A model generated the notes under the pieces. The model saw nothing but the letters and a program-made list of their open reading frames with translations, ran no database searches and was not told the DNA's origin. From NCBI RefSeq assembly GCF_008386505.1, contig NZ_VUNZ01000001.1:1915937-1979936 (forward strand): 64,000 nt of DNA, written 5' to 3'. A program made the position numbers and the translations under genes. This stretch comes from Chryseobacterium sediminis. Lineage in GTDB: Bacteria; Bacteroidota; Bacteroidia; Flavobacteriales; Weeksellaceae. Below, piece by piece: positions 50,625-59,935 of this stretch. Each line of letters begins with the position of its first letter. The stretch's first letter is position 1.

Positions 50625-53600
50625 ATGAATCTTATAAAGTTTGCATTACGCAGACCGATATCTGTAATGGTATTGGTATTGGGTCTGCTGTTTTTTGGAA
50701 TCAAAGCAGCGAAAGACGTCAAAGTAGATATTCTTCCGGAAATGAATCTTCCTGTAGTCTATGTTGCCCATTCTTTCAATGGGTATACACCACAGCAGAT
50801 GGAAGGATATTTTACTAAAATGTATGTGAATATGCTTTTGTTTACCAACGGAATCAAAAGTATTGAATCTAAAAACACTCAAGGGCTTACCTTGATGAAA
50901 GTCAATTTCTACGAAGGAACCAACATGGGAGAAGCTATTGCACAGATTAATGCTCTTTCCACCCGGTCACAGGTATTTTTACCTCCCGGAGCACCGCCTC
51001 CGTTTATTATCCGGTTTGATTCTTCTTCCCAGCCTGTAGGACAATTGGTTTTCCGCAGCAATACAAAAACCAATAACGAGCTTCAGGATATTGCTAATTT
51101 CAATGCCCGTCCATTTTTGATCGCTATTCCGGGACTTACAACTGCTCCACCGTTTGGAGGAAGCCCGCGTACTATAGAAATAAATGTAGATCCTGTAAAA
51201 CTCCGTAGTCATAATATGTCTCCGGAGCAGGTGGTGGAAGCCATAAGCCGTAACAATATTACATCTCCATCAGGAAATGTGTACATTGGTGAAACCAATT
51301 ATCTTACACCCACCAATAATACAGTAAAAAAGGTGGAGGAACTTGGAGATATTCCTCTTTTCAAGGGAACGGCAGACAATGTATATATCCGGGATGTAGC
51401 AACGGTAAAAGACGGAGCAGATATTGCCACCGGATATGCACTGATAGATGGCAAGCGCTCTGTTTACATCAATATCGCCAAGGCCAGCAATGCATCTACC
51501 CTGGAAGTCGTTAATAAACTAAAAAAATCCTTACCTAAAATTCAAAGAAATATGCCGGATGATGTACAGATTTCCTATGAATTTGATCAGTCTGTTTATA
51601 TTTCAAATGCTTTAAAAAGTCTTGCTGTTGAAGGAATTCTTGGAGCTTTACTCACTGGTCTTATGGTGATGTTGTTCCTCAATGACCGCAGAGCTGCTCT
51701 TATTGTCATCATGACCATTCCTATTTCTATTATTTCCGGGGTATTATTCCTGAAATTATTCGGCCAGTCTATTAATATCATGTCTTTATCAGGACTTGCG
51801 CTGGCAATTGGAATTCTGGTAGATGAAAGTACGGTGACTATTGAAAATATCCATCAGCATTTTGCCATGGGTAAAACTCGTGCAAAAGCAATATGGGATG
51901 CCTGCCAGGAGATTGCATTTCCTAAATTACTGATTATGCTTTGTATCCTGGCAGTATTCGCGCCAGCCTTTATGATGAGTGGTATTCCAGGGTCATTATT
52001 TATGCCCCTGGCTATGGCAATTGGTTTTTCTATGATTGTTTCTTTTGTTCTGTCACAGACTTTTGTTCCGGTAATGGCCAACTGGATGATGAAACATGAT
52101 CCTAAAACCTGTGAAAACCATAAACCTAACTGGTTTACCAAATTCCGTGACCGCTTCACCGGATTTTTATCTTTATTGATGAAACGTAAAAAGATGATGG
52201 TAAGTCTAAGTCTTGCATCCGTTTTATGTATTGGAGCAGGATTATATCAGATTACAGGAAAAGATGTACTGCCCACTGTTAATTCACGACAGTTTCAGGT
52301 TCGTATAAAAGCTGCGGAAGGAACCCGTATTGAAGTTACAGAAATAAAAGTCAAAAAGTTTCTGGAACATTTAAAAGAAAAGGTTGGAAAAGACAATATC
52401 GCTATTTCCTCAGTTTTTATCGGACAACATCCCTCCACCTTTGCAGTGAGCCCTATCTATCTGTACAATGCGGGGCCACATGAGGCTTTGATGCAGGTTG
52501 CATTAAAAAAATTCGGTGGTAATTCTGATGAACTTAAAGATGAACTCCGTAAGTATTATAAAGAGAAGATGCCGGATCTCCAAATCTCTTTTGAACCTAT
52601 TGAACTGACAGAGAAAATTTTGAGTCAGGGCACCAATACCCCAGTAGAAATAAGGGTTTCGGGTATGATGAAAAAAATGAACCGTATGTATGCAGAAAAG
52701 CTTTTAACCAAGCTGAAAGAAATTGAATATATGCGTGACCAGCAGATTCCTCAGTCTATGAACTATCCTGCCCTGCAGATCAATATAGACAGAACACGTG
52801 CGGCCCAATTGGGGCTGGATGCTCAGGATATTGCAAAATCGTTGGTAACAGCTACTGCTTCTACCCGATATACCAATAAAAATTTCTGGGTAGGAGGAAT
52901 GATGGGAATCGCTTATGATGTACAGGTTCAAACTCCTCAAAATATTCTGAACAGCAAAGAGGAACTTGCCAACCTTCCATTATCTAAAAATTCTGACAGA
53001 CCTGTTCTGGGAGATGTAGCTACTATCACTCCTTCAAAAGAATTGGGTGAAAGCTATAACCTGGGAACTATGGGATATACTACCGTTACAGCTAATATTC
53101 ACAAAACTGATCTGGAGCAGGCTTCTAAAGACATAAAAAAAGCTATTGAATCATTAGGTGAACTTCCAAAAGGAGTCAATATTGAAGTTTCCGGAATGTC
53201 ACCGGTATTGGAAGAAACGATGAACAGTCTTTCTTCGGGATTGCTTATTGCTGCTGCAGTTATTTTTCTGATGCTTGCGGCAACTTTCCAGTCTTTCCGG
53301 GTATCTATGGTTATTCTTACTACCGTTCCGTTTGTAATTGTAGGCTCTTTGGCCTTATTGAAGATTACGGGCTCAACTTTAAACCTTCAATCCTATATGG
53401 GACTTATTATGTCTGTCGGAGTGTCTATTGCCAACGCTGTCTTATTGATCAGCAATGCAGAGACCATCAGAAAATCAACTGGCAATGCTCCCGATGCAGC
53501 TATTGAAGCAGCAAAACTACGTATTCGGCCTATCATTATGACTACGCTGGCTATGGCTGCCGGAATGCTTCCTATGGCTATAGGTTTTGGCGAAGGTGGA

Positions 53601-53777
53601 GATCAGGTATCACCACTCGGCCGGGCAGTTATCGGAGGACTTATTTTCTCTACGTTTTCCGTACTGGTTATCCTTCCGCTTGTTTTTGGATGGATGCAAG
53701 ACAAGACCAGCATTATTTCTCCTTCATTAGACCCTGAAGATGAGGAAAGCATTCATTATTCAAATACCAACCCATAA
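50625..53777 (+). CDS. RND-family efflux permease
   Basis: Inner-membrane proton-driven exporter of 1050 residues with twelve helices and two large periplasmic loops. Family signatures include the N-terminus LIKFALRRPISVMVLVLGLLFFG, NATSRSQVFLP-like sequence (INALSTRSQVFLPPGAPPPF), the TM4 motif GILVDESTVTIENI with Asp400-Glu401, and RPIIMTTLAMAAGMLPMAIGFGEGGDQ. The TM10 segment reads SIANAVLL, so the Lys that pairs with the TM4 acids in AcrB is Ala936 here. It sits between the TolC and adaptor genes. Substrate is not shown; the two cysteine-rich neighbours favour a metal ion. Confidence 0.93.
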   Translation: MNLIKFALRRPISVMVLVLGLLFFGIKAAKDVKVDILPEMNLPVVYVAHSFNGYTPQQMEGYFTKMYVNMLLFTNGIKSIESKNTQGLTLMKVNFYEGTNMGEAIAQINALSTRSQVFLPPGAPPPFIIRFDSSSQPVGQLVFRSNTKTNNELQDIANFNARPFLIAIPGLTTAPPFGGSPRTIEINVDPVKLRSHNMSPEQVVEAISRNNITSPSGNVYIGETNYLTPTNNTVKKVEELGDIPLFKGTADNVYIRDVATVKDGADIATGYALIDGKRSVYINIAKASNASTLEVVNKLKKSLPKIQRNMPDDVQISYEFDQSVYISNALKSLAVEGILGALLTGLMVMLFLNDRRAALIVIMTIPISIISGVLFLKLFGQSINIMSLSGLALAIGILVDESTVTIENIHQHFAMGKTRAKAIWDACQEIAFPKLLIMLCILAVFAPAFMMSGIPGSLFMPLAMAIGFSMIVSFVLSQTFVPVMANWMMKHDPKTCENHKPNWFTKFRDRFTGFLSLLMKRKKMMVSLSLASVLCIGAGLYQITGKDVLPTVNSRQFQVRIKAAEGTRIEVTEIKVKKFLEHLKEKVGKDNIAISSVFIGQHPSTFAVSPIYLYNAGPHEALMQVALKKFGGNSDELKDELRKYYKEKMPDLQISFEPIELTEKILSQGTNTPVEIRVSGMMKKMNRMYAEKLLTKLKEIEYMRDQQIPQSMNYPALQINIDRTRAAQLGLDAQDIAKSLVTATASTRYTNKNFWVGGMMGIAYDVQVQTPQNILNSKEELANLPLSKNSDRPVLGDVATITPSKELGESYNLGTMGYTTVTANIHKTDLEQASKDIKKAIESLGELPKGVNIEVSGMSPVLEETMNSLSSGLLIAAAVIFLMLAATFQSFRVSMVILTTVPFVIVGSLALLKITGSTLNLQSYMGLIMSVGVSIANAVLLISNAETIRKSTGNAPDAAIEAAKLRIRPIIMTTLAMAAGMLPMAIGFGEGGDQVSPLGRAVIGGLIFSTFSVLVILPLVFGWMQDKTSIISPSLDPEDEESIHYSNTNP

Positions 53778-53789
53778 TTTTTACATTCA

Positions 53790-54872
53790 ATGAAAAATAT
53801 TTTATATACAGCCGCCATCTTAAGTTTTCTCGTTATCCAGGTTTCCTGTAATCAGGAAAAAGAAGCTCCCAAACAGGAATCTAAACCTATGATGATGAAC
53901 AATATGGAAACAGTAATCATTAAAAAAAGCAATCCTAAAGTTGATCTGAAACTTCCTGGTGAACTCGTTCCGGATCAGGAGACAGCATTATTTGCCAAGG
54001 TGCAGAGTTATGTCAAGAAAATCAATGTTGATATTGGTTCTTATGTGAGTGCCGGGCAGGTTCTTATGATTCTTGAAGCTCCTGAAATACAATCGCAGGC
54101 TGCCAGCGCAAAAGCTAAATGGCAGGCACAGGAAGCAATATACACTTCAACAAAATCGAGCTATGAAAGAATATACAGAGCAAACGAAACGAGAGGAGCT
54201 ATTGCAAAAGATGCTCTGGATCAGATTACAGCAAGAAAATTATCTGATCAGGCACAGCTCAATGCAGCAAAGTCGGCATACCACGAATTGCTGGATATAA
54301 CCCGCTATCTGGTTATCCGTGCCCCTTTCAGTGGGGTCATTACGGAAAGAAATGTAGATCTCGGTGCTTATGTAGGACCTATGGGCGGAACTCCGCTTTT
54401 GGTAATTCAGAATACTTCAAAGCTTCGGCTTAGTTTATCTGTTCCTGAAGCCAATGTTCCTTATCTCAGTGTAGGAGATACTGTTTCATTCAGGATTAAT
54501 GCTATTCCTGAAAAGAGTTTTAAAGCAAGAATATCCAGAAAATCCGGTTCCTTAGACCTAAAACTGCGTTCGGAAAAAATAGAAGCCGATTTTATTAATC
54601 ATTCCAAAGAATTAAAACCTTTTATGATTGCAGAATCCACGATTCCTTTACAGAACAATGAGGCCACGTTTTTTATTCCTCGATCTGCTTTGGTGGAAAG
54701 CAATATGGGTATTTATATCATTAAAAAAGAAAATGGGAAAGCCAGGTTTGTCCCGGTAAAAAAAGGAAGAATACTGAATGACACTATTGAAGTCTTCGGT
54801 GAGCTGTCAGAAGGTGACGCTATTATTAAGAAGGGAAATGAAGAGATTTTAGAAGGAAGTTTAATTAAATAA
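53790..54872 (+). CDS. RND efflux periplasmic adaptor subunit
   Basis: A 360-residue membrane-fusion protein, lipid-anchored by Cys20 (VIQVSCNQEKEAPK). The barrel-sandwich half-motif is SYVKKINVDIGSYVSAGQVLMILEAPEIQSQ, then an alpha-hairpin (about 100-160), the second half-motif IRAPFSGVITERNVDLGAYVGP, then beta-barrel and membrane-proximal domains (FFIPRSALVESNMGIYIIKKENGKARFVPVKKGRI). It bridges permease and TolC channel. It lies 12 bp after the permease gene and 8 bp before the cysteine-rich lipoprotein gene. Confidence 0.92.
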   Translation: MKNILYTAAILSFLVIQVSCNQEKEAPKQESKPMMMNNMETVIIKKSNPKVDLKLPGELVPDQETALFAKVQSYVKKINVDIGSYVSAGQVLMILEAPEIQSQAASAKAKWQAQEAIYTSTKSSYERIYRANETRGAIAKDALDQITARKLSDQAQLNAAKSAYHELLDITRYLVIRAPFSGVITERNVDLGAYVGPMGGTPLLVIQNTSKLRLSLSVPEANVPYLSVGDTVSFRINAIPEKSFKARISRKSGSLDLKLRSEKIEADFINHSKELKPFMIAESTIPLQNNEATFFIPRSALVESNMGIYIIKKENGKARFVPVKKGRILNDTIEVFGELSEGDAIIKKGNEEILEGSLIK

Positions 54873-54880
54873 TATCAACA

Positions 54881-55312
54881 ATGACAATAGTAATCAGAAA
54901 CACATTCATTATTATTTTCAGTGCTGTTGCCTTGTCTGCATGCACTCAGGAAAAATCTAAGAAAATTAATACAGAACAACCTACAATGACACAGCAAATG
55001 AAACCTGAACTTTCCGGAAAGTTTGCAAAAGGTGACAGAGTTCCCAATGAAACGGTATGTATGGTCAATAACGCATATATGGGTAAAAAACAAATTGAAG
55101 TTCCTCATGACGGTAAAATGTATTATGACTGCTGCGAGATGTGTGTAGAACGTATTCCAAAGGATAAAACGGCAAGAGAAGCTACTGATCCGTTCAGTGG
55201 AAAAACCATAGATAAGGCTGATGCCTATATTGTCCTGATCAGTGATGAAGGTGAGGTGGCTTATTTTGAAAATGAAGAGAATTATAAGAGATTTTTAGCA
55301 CAGCATTCATAG
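54881..55312 (+). CDS. Cysteine-rich lipoprotein (MlpB-like, possible metal binder)
   Basis: A 143-residue lipoprotein (lipobox LSAC, Cys21). The mature part carries VCMVNNAYMGK and MYYDCCEMCVERIPKD, followed by DPFSGKTIDKADAYIVLISDEGEVAYFENEENYKRFL. The layout Cys..CC..C plus the final YF-x(6)-Y-x-x-FL strand and helix recalls small metal-binding modules such as YHS/TRASH and NosL; the exact family is uncertain. It is the last gene of the RND operon, so a role as a periplasmic metal carrier for the pump is plausible. Confidence 0.75.
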   Translation: MTIVIRNTFIIIFSAVALSACTQEKSKKINTEQPTMTQQMKPELSGKFAKGDRVPNETVCMVNNAYMGKKQIEVPHDGKMYYDCCEMCVERIPKDKTAREATDPFSGKTIDKADAYIVLISDEGEVAYFENEENYKRFLAQHS

Positions 55313-55348
55313 TTATATTTTCCTGATTATTGTTTTTAATAATCAGAG

Positions 55349-55380
55349 CCCTCGCAGGTTTAAAATCTGCGGGGGTTTTA
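55349..55380 (+). terminator. Terminator of the RND efflux operon
   Basis: CCCTCGCAG (55349-55357) / CTGCGGGGG (55367-55375) with one G-U pair, then TTTTATTAT. A separate small inverted repeat TGATTATT/AATAATCA (55324-55345) lies just before it. Confidence 0.82.
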
Positions 55381-55400
55381 TTATCATTTCTTTGAACAAA

Positions 55401-55430
55401 AAAAGACAGACTTTAAAAAGTCTGTCTTTT
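55401..55430. terminator. Terminator of the NifU-domain gene
   Basis: Perfect 14-bp stem AAAAGACAGACTTT / AAAGTCTGTCTTTT with a 2-nt loop; T-run on the minus strand. Could also act on the plus strand as a second stop. Confidence 0.85.
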
Positions 55431-55451
55431 AAAAATATCTCAGATATAATT

Positions 55452-55700
55452 TTACTCTACGTTGATTACCTTTTCGATTTCTGGCGCATGTTGTTTGATG
55501 GTATTTTCAACACCTAATTTCAGGGTTGAGAAATTCAACGAACATCCGGAACAGTTACCCAAAAGTTTCACAAACACCTGATTATCTTTCACATCAATAA
55601 GCTCAATATCACCACCGTCTTTATTCAAAAACGGTCTGATGCTTTCCAGAGCTTCCATTACTCTTGTTACTGTATCTTCGTGCGTTATGTTTGTTTCCAT
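55452..55700 (-). CDS. NifU C-terminal-domain Fe-S scaffold protein
   Basis: An 82-residue iron-sulfur cluster carrier of the Nfu type. The cluster-binding pair is Cys50 and Cys53 in GNCSGCSLNFSTLKLGVENTI, and the N-terminal segment VTRVMEALESIRPFLNKDGGDIELID is the usual family start. It lies 46 bp after the Mrp ATPase gene on the same strand; together they form a cluster assembly or transfer unit. Confidence 0.94.
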   Translation of the reverse strand: METNITHEDTVTRVMEALESIRPFLNKDGGDIELIDVKDNQVFVKLLGNCSGCSLNFSTLKLGVENTIKQHAPEIEKVINVE

Positions 55701-55746
55701 ATTTTTCAGTTCAATTTGGTTCTTTCAAGTGTATTGAAAGGTATTA

Positions 55747-56853
55747 TTATTTTGCTTTTGGTGAGCATCCTGCCATTGTTGAAATCTTCACTGCTTCAGT
55801 AGGAGGAAGACTTTTGTTTCTTTCCACTAAGCTTTCTACCATTTTTCTGGCAGTTTCAGTATAGATATCTGCAATTTTAGATCCTTCCTGAAGCGCAGCC
55901 GGTCTTCCTACATCTCCTGCCTCTCTGATACTTTGGATCAATGGAATTTCTCCCAATACAGGAATTCCAAGGTCTTCTGCTAAATATTGCGCTCCCTGGT
56001 TTCCAAAGATATAATATTTATTCTCAGGAAGCTCTTCCGGTGTAAAATACGCCATATTTTCGATTAATCCAAGCACCGGAATATTGATACTCTCCATCTG
56101 GAACATCGCAATTCCTTTTCTCACGTCTGCCAAAGCAACATGCTGAGGTGTACTTACGATCACCGCACCTGTCACCGGTACTTCCTGAATGATTGACAAG
56201 TGAATGTCACCTGTTCCCGGAGGAAGGTCTATTAATAAGAAATCCAGTTCTCCCCATGCAGCATCTCTGATCATCTGGTTTAATGCTTTTGAAGCCATAG
56301 GCCCTCTCCACACTACCGCCTGATTAGCTCCTGAGAAATATCCTATTGAAAGCATTTTAACTCCATAATTTTCGATAGGTTTCATCAGGTTCTTACCATT
56401 CACTTCTACAGAAATCGGCTTTTGACCTTCTGTATCAAACATGGTAGGAACTGAAGGACCATAGATATCAGCATCTAACAATCCTACTTTAAAGCCCATT
56501 TTTGCCAACGTTACTGCCATATTTGCAGAAACTGTAGATTTCCCTACCCCTCCTTTACCGGAAGCAATAGCGATAATATTTTGAATTCCCGGAATTTGTT
56601 TTCCTTTGATCTGACTTTGCTGAATTTCACTAGGCTCCGGAGAAACGATTTTAAGTTTTAAATGAACCTCTTCTCCAAACTCACTGGCAAAAGCCTGTTT
56701 CATTGCAGCCTCCAGTTTTTTCTTTTCGTGCATTGCAGGCGAATGAGCAGTCATGTCAATATAAACATCATTACCCATAATCTGAAGATTATTCACCAAA
56801 TCGTCTACTTCTATTTCTTTAAGGAAATCCTGAACCTTTTCTTTCGTCAACAT
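55747..56853 (-). CDS. Mrp/ApbC-type iron-sulfur carrier ATPase
   Basis: A 368-residue P-loop NTPase for Fe-S cluster delivery. The N-terminal MIP18/DUF59 domain is about 1-80. The deviant Walker A motif is SGKGGVGKST (98-107), with the second motif LLDADIYGPSVPTMFD, and FLLIDLPPGTGDIHLSI, VIVSTPQHVALADVRKGIAMF and GLIENMAYF. The CxxC that binds the cluster in ApbC/Nbp35 is absent: the usual place reads ENMAYFTPEELPENKYYIFG, and only a single late Cys occurs (MAGCSPKAK). Operon with the NifU-domain gene. Confidence 0.93.
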   Translation of the reverse strand: MLTKEKVQDFLKEIEVDDLVNNLQIMGNDVYIDMTAHSPAMHEKKKLEAAMKQAFASEFGEEVHLKLKIVSPEPSEIQQSQIKGKQIPGIQNIIAIASGKGGVGKSTVSANMAVTLAKMGFKVGLLDADIYGPSVPTMFDTEGQKPISVEVNGKNLMKPIENYGVKMLSIGYFSGANQAVVWRGPMASKALNQMIRDAAWGELDFLLIDLPPGTGDIHLSIIQEVPVTGAVIVSTPQHVALADVRKGIAMFQMESINIPVLGLIENMAYFTPEELPENKYYIFGNQGAQYLAEDLGIPVLGEIPLIQSIREAGDVGRPAALQEGSKIADIYTETARKMVESLVERNKSLPPTEAVKISTMAGCSPKAK

Positions 56854-56971
56854 ATAAATATAAATTGTTTACAAATTTACGCATTTTTCACCTATTTAGA
56901 ATAAGTAAACACAATCATAGATAAATTCTTTTGTAAACACAGACCTTCAGCCCTTTATATATTGGCAATTA

Positions 56972-57718
56972 TTATCTGAAATAGGTTACTAACGGAATAT
57001 TTTTATTCCAGAATTCACTGGATTTTAACAGCCATGAGGTGGAGAAGAAAAACAAGGATGTGGTCTCAAAAATGAGGGTAGAATATGTTAAAAATTGGTT
57101 CGCGGAAGCTGAATCATCCCCTAGAAGTGCAATAAGCCCAATGCAGGCGAGGCTGATGAGTATTCCCCAACCACAAAATTTATAATACAGGTTTCTACGG
57201 CTTTTCTTAAGTGCTTCTTCTTGGGAAATAGGTTCGCCATCCTGTTCTTTATCACTTTTTTGAAAAAAATAGAGACAAAAAACAGCAAAAGATACGAAAA
57301 GCAGTCCGGCACTGATATAATGCACCCAGCTGAACCAGTCCTGATAATTTGCCTTATCTATATTAATGTAAATATTTCCTCCATACCCGTTAAATTTTGT
57401 TGGAAATACAGCGACCAATACCGCCATTATTCCGGCAAAATTTGAAAGCATATTTTCATATTTATCTTTTCCCCTGTAGGTAGCAAATAATCCACCCAGA
57501 ATACATAATGTTCCTACAAAGATTACATGCCCGAAACTGTAGTAATAATGGCTTATACTTACTTTGAGCGGATGTTCATCATTCAGGAAATAGGTGGTCA
57601 TAAAAAGAAGAAATGAAAGGAGAAATCCTAATAATCCGATAAACATTCGTAATTGATAATAAGAAATCAAAACTCCATTGTTATCATCTGGAGCTGTTTT
57701 TTGAGAATGAGTTTCCAT
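56972..57718 (-). CDS. DUF998-like membrane protein
   Basis: A 248-residue inner-membrane protein with six hydrophobic segments, for example MFIGLLGFLLSFLLFMTTYFL, VIFVGTLCILGGLFATY, FAGIMAVLVAVFP, VHYISAGLLFVSFAVFCLYFF, CGWGILISLACIGLIALLG and LIFETTSLFFFSTSWLL. ISHYYYSFGHVIFVG and WVHYISAG have the His residues typical of DUF998/Frag1-like proteins; the assignment is tentative. It is the gene just downstream of the metallophosphoesterase, 36 bp away, so the two may be one transcript. Confidence 0.72.
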   Translation of the reverse strand: METHSQKTAPDDNNGVLISYYQLRMFIGLLGFLLSFLLFMTTYFLNDEHPLKVSISHYYYSFGHVIFVGTLCILGGLFATYRGKDKYENMLSNFAGIMAVLVAVFPTKFNGYGGNIYINIDKANYQDWFSWVHYISAGLLFVSFAVFCLYFFQKSDKEQDGEPISQEEALKKSRRNLYYKFCGWGILISLACIGLIALLGDDSASANQFLTYSTLIFETTSLFFFSTSWLLKSSEFWNKNIPLVTYFR

Positions 57719-57754
57719 GACAATTGTTTTTTGAGGTTATAGTTTGTTTTGAGG

Positions 57755-59710
57755 TTATAATGAAATGGTTATTTTATCAATAATTTTCACATTTTTATCC
57801 GGATCCAGTTTAAAATTATCTTTGATAAACTTCTTTGGATCTTCGGTAAGCAACTCTTTTTGTAGTTGAGAAGCGTCTTTATTTTTTAATATATTCATCC
57901 ATCGGTATGTTTTTTTAATGGCAACTACATAGATGACAATTTCTTTATCTGTTATTTTAAACTTCAGAAAGTTTTTATTTCCTGTATTGATTTTGCCGGA
58001 TGAGATTTCGGTTACATACAATTTAAAAAAGTGATAGCCGAAAAGGATATACCATCCGAAAAGTATGGATTGCAAAAGAGCGGAAATAATCAGCTGAGAA
58101 ACAAAATAATCACAGCCTGCCGGAATTTTAAAGAAACTTTTTATTTCATTAATATGAATAAAAGACAAATGGCTGTCCTTTAAAAAAGTATATCCATAAG
58201 TGGGAAGCTTCATGAATACAAACCATTGAACAGCAAACGATAATACAAACAAAAGTCCCCGTAAAATTTTGCTTGTCCATTTTTCCTTCCCGGAACATTC
58301 TGTATTGGTGACTTTGGTGATGGTAAAATGAAATATCGCAGGAATTAAAAATAAAATCAAACCTTTCAATATAGAATCTGAGTAACAATGGGTATAGGTA
58401 ACGATTAATGAAAGAAAAAACAGCAATACGGTAAATTCATAATTGATGATAAAAAAGATAAGATTCCAGAATGTTTTTTTACCGGATTTTTCTTTAGACG
58501 GATATCTGCCATCCAGTGTATAGGTCAGTTCTGTAGTCGTTGTATTTTGTAAAATAGGAAGAGTAATGGTATCCTTTAAAAAATCGGTAATATGCCCAAA
58601 AGCGCCACCACCTCCTGAGGTAATATAATGTTTGATCTCTTTATCATAACCTTTCTCATTTTCATCCAATTTATAATGTGAGTAATGATGAATATCACCT
58701 GTAAGCACCACATCAAAAATAATTTCTGATTTTATATTACTTGCCTCCAGTTTTCTGACCGCTTCTTTCATTGTTCTGATGATATATTCCAGACTATCCA
58801 TACGCTGTCTTCTTTTGTGTCTGTCTTTTATCTGATAATTGTACCAGTAAGGTTCTGCAATGAGCAATATAACATGGTTGGTATCATTTCCTTTTGATAT
58901 TTTTTCGACATATTCAGTAAAAAAAGTCATCTGAGGAATATCAATATCACCGAGCAATTGATTATCAATTCCCATTAAGTGAACATTTTCCCTTAATGAA
59001 TAGGCAAAATAGCTTCTGTTCTGTACAGTTCTGTAATCACTGATTTTACTTCTCTGGCACATCAGCCTGAAAAAAGCACTTAACCCGTCATACCAATCAT
59101 GATTTCCTGGCGTGGCAATGAGTATCGGTCCTGCCTCTTTTGTATCAGGAGCAACAAGTCTTAAAGGTCCTTTGAAGCGGTCTCTGTAATTGGTTTCAGA
59201 ACCCACAGGATATACCAGATCTCCTCCCACCACCAAAACAGATCCTCTTTTCAGTTTGATTTCAGGCTCATCCTCAACATCTCTGTTGAATTCATTTTTA
59301 AAAGAATAGGTATAGCTGCCTCTTGTCAAATGGTAAAAAACAGTGGTAGTAGCATCAAAACCATCACCTGTATCTGCAATAAAATCAAACCAGAATTCAT
59401 CTTCCGATTCATTACCGGTATTTTCTATCAGCTCTCTTCCTGTATCTTTTCCCAAAGCAGTCTGCATTTCTCTTTTATCAATGATAGAAAGGATGTCCGC
59501 AGAAAGAGAAACCATCCTGAAACTATTCATCAATCCGGTAAAATCAAACCATTTGACAGGTTTTTGAGGAATAAAGTAATAGGGATATTTCTCAGCAATA
59601 TCTTTAAATATTTTCACTTTTTTAGAAGCGTAAAAGCTATCTTTAAAGTAAAATATCAGAAACGTAAGCGCAGCAAGCAGCAGAAGGTAAAAAAATAGAT
59701 CTTCCATCAT
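57755..59710 (-). CDS. Membrane-anchored metallophosphoesterase
   Basis: A 651-residue protein with an N-terminal helix (FFYLLLLAALTFLIFYF), a calcineurin-like phosphoesterase domain (about 110-385) and a C-terminal membrane part of about four helices (405-575). Metal motifs read ADTGDG, GGDLVYP, PGNHDWYDGLSAFF, then LTGDIHHYSHYKL. DxG followed by GDxxY recalls the purple-acid-phosphatase pattern rather than the common DxH. A 55-residue soluble tail follows. Substrate may be a nucleotide or lipid phosphate; nothing nearby decides. Large membrane-spanning MPEs of this sort in Bacteroidota are uncharacterised as far as I know. Confidence 0.85.
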   Translation of the reverse strand: MMEDLFFYLLLLAALTFLIFYFKDSFYASKKVKIFKDIAEKYPYYFIPQKPVKWFDFTGLMNSFRMVSLSADILSIIDKREMQTALGKDTGRELIENTGNESEDEFWFDFIADTGDGFDATTTVFYHLTRGSYTYSFKNEFNRDVEDEPEIKLKRGSVLVVGGDLVYPVGSETNYRDRFKGPLRLVAPDTKEAGPILIATPGNHDWYDGLSAFFRLMCQRSKISDYRTVQNRSYFAYSLRENVHLMGIDNQLLGDIDIPQMTFFTEYVEKISKGNDTNHVILLIAEPYWYNYQIKDRHKRRQRMDSLEYIIRTMKEAVRKLEASNIKSEIIFDVVLTGDIHHYSHYKLDENEKGYDKEIKHYITSGGGGAFGHITDFLKDTITLPILQNTTTTELTYTLDGRYPSKEKSGKKTFWNLIFFIINYEFTVLLFFLSLIVTYTHCYSDSILKGLILFLIPAIFHFTITKVTNTECSGKEKWTSKILRGLLFVLSFAVQWFVFMKLPTYGYTFLKDSHLSFIHINEIKSFFKIPAGCDYFVSQLIISALLQSILFGWYILFGYHFFKLYVTEISSGKINTGNKNFLKFKITDKEIVIYVVAIKKTYRWMNILKNKDASQLQKELLTEDPKKFIKDNFKLDPDKNVKIIDKITISL

Positions 59711-59935
59711 ATTATGTATTGAGTTGGTCTTCGTTTTTCCGTATTCTTATGCTTAAAAAGTTTATAAGCACTCCGAACTGGAAATTATTAGTTTACTATC
59801 AAATGTATGAAATTTAGAATTTGATTCATATAACACTTTTGTGGTATTTTATCTGTTAATAAAAACATTTATGAATAGGTATTTAAAATAAAATAATTAG
59901 ATTTATCAACACCATTATCACTGTAAACAATTATT

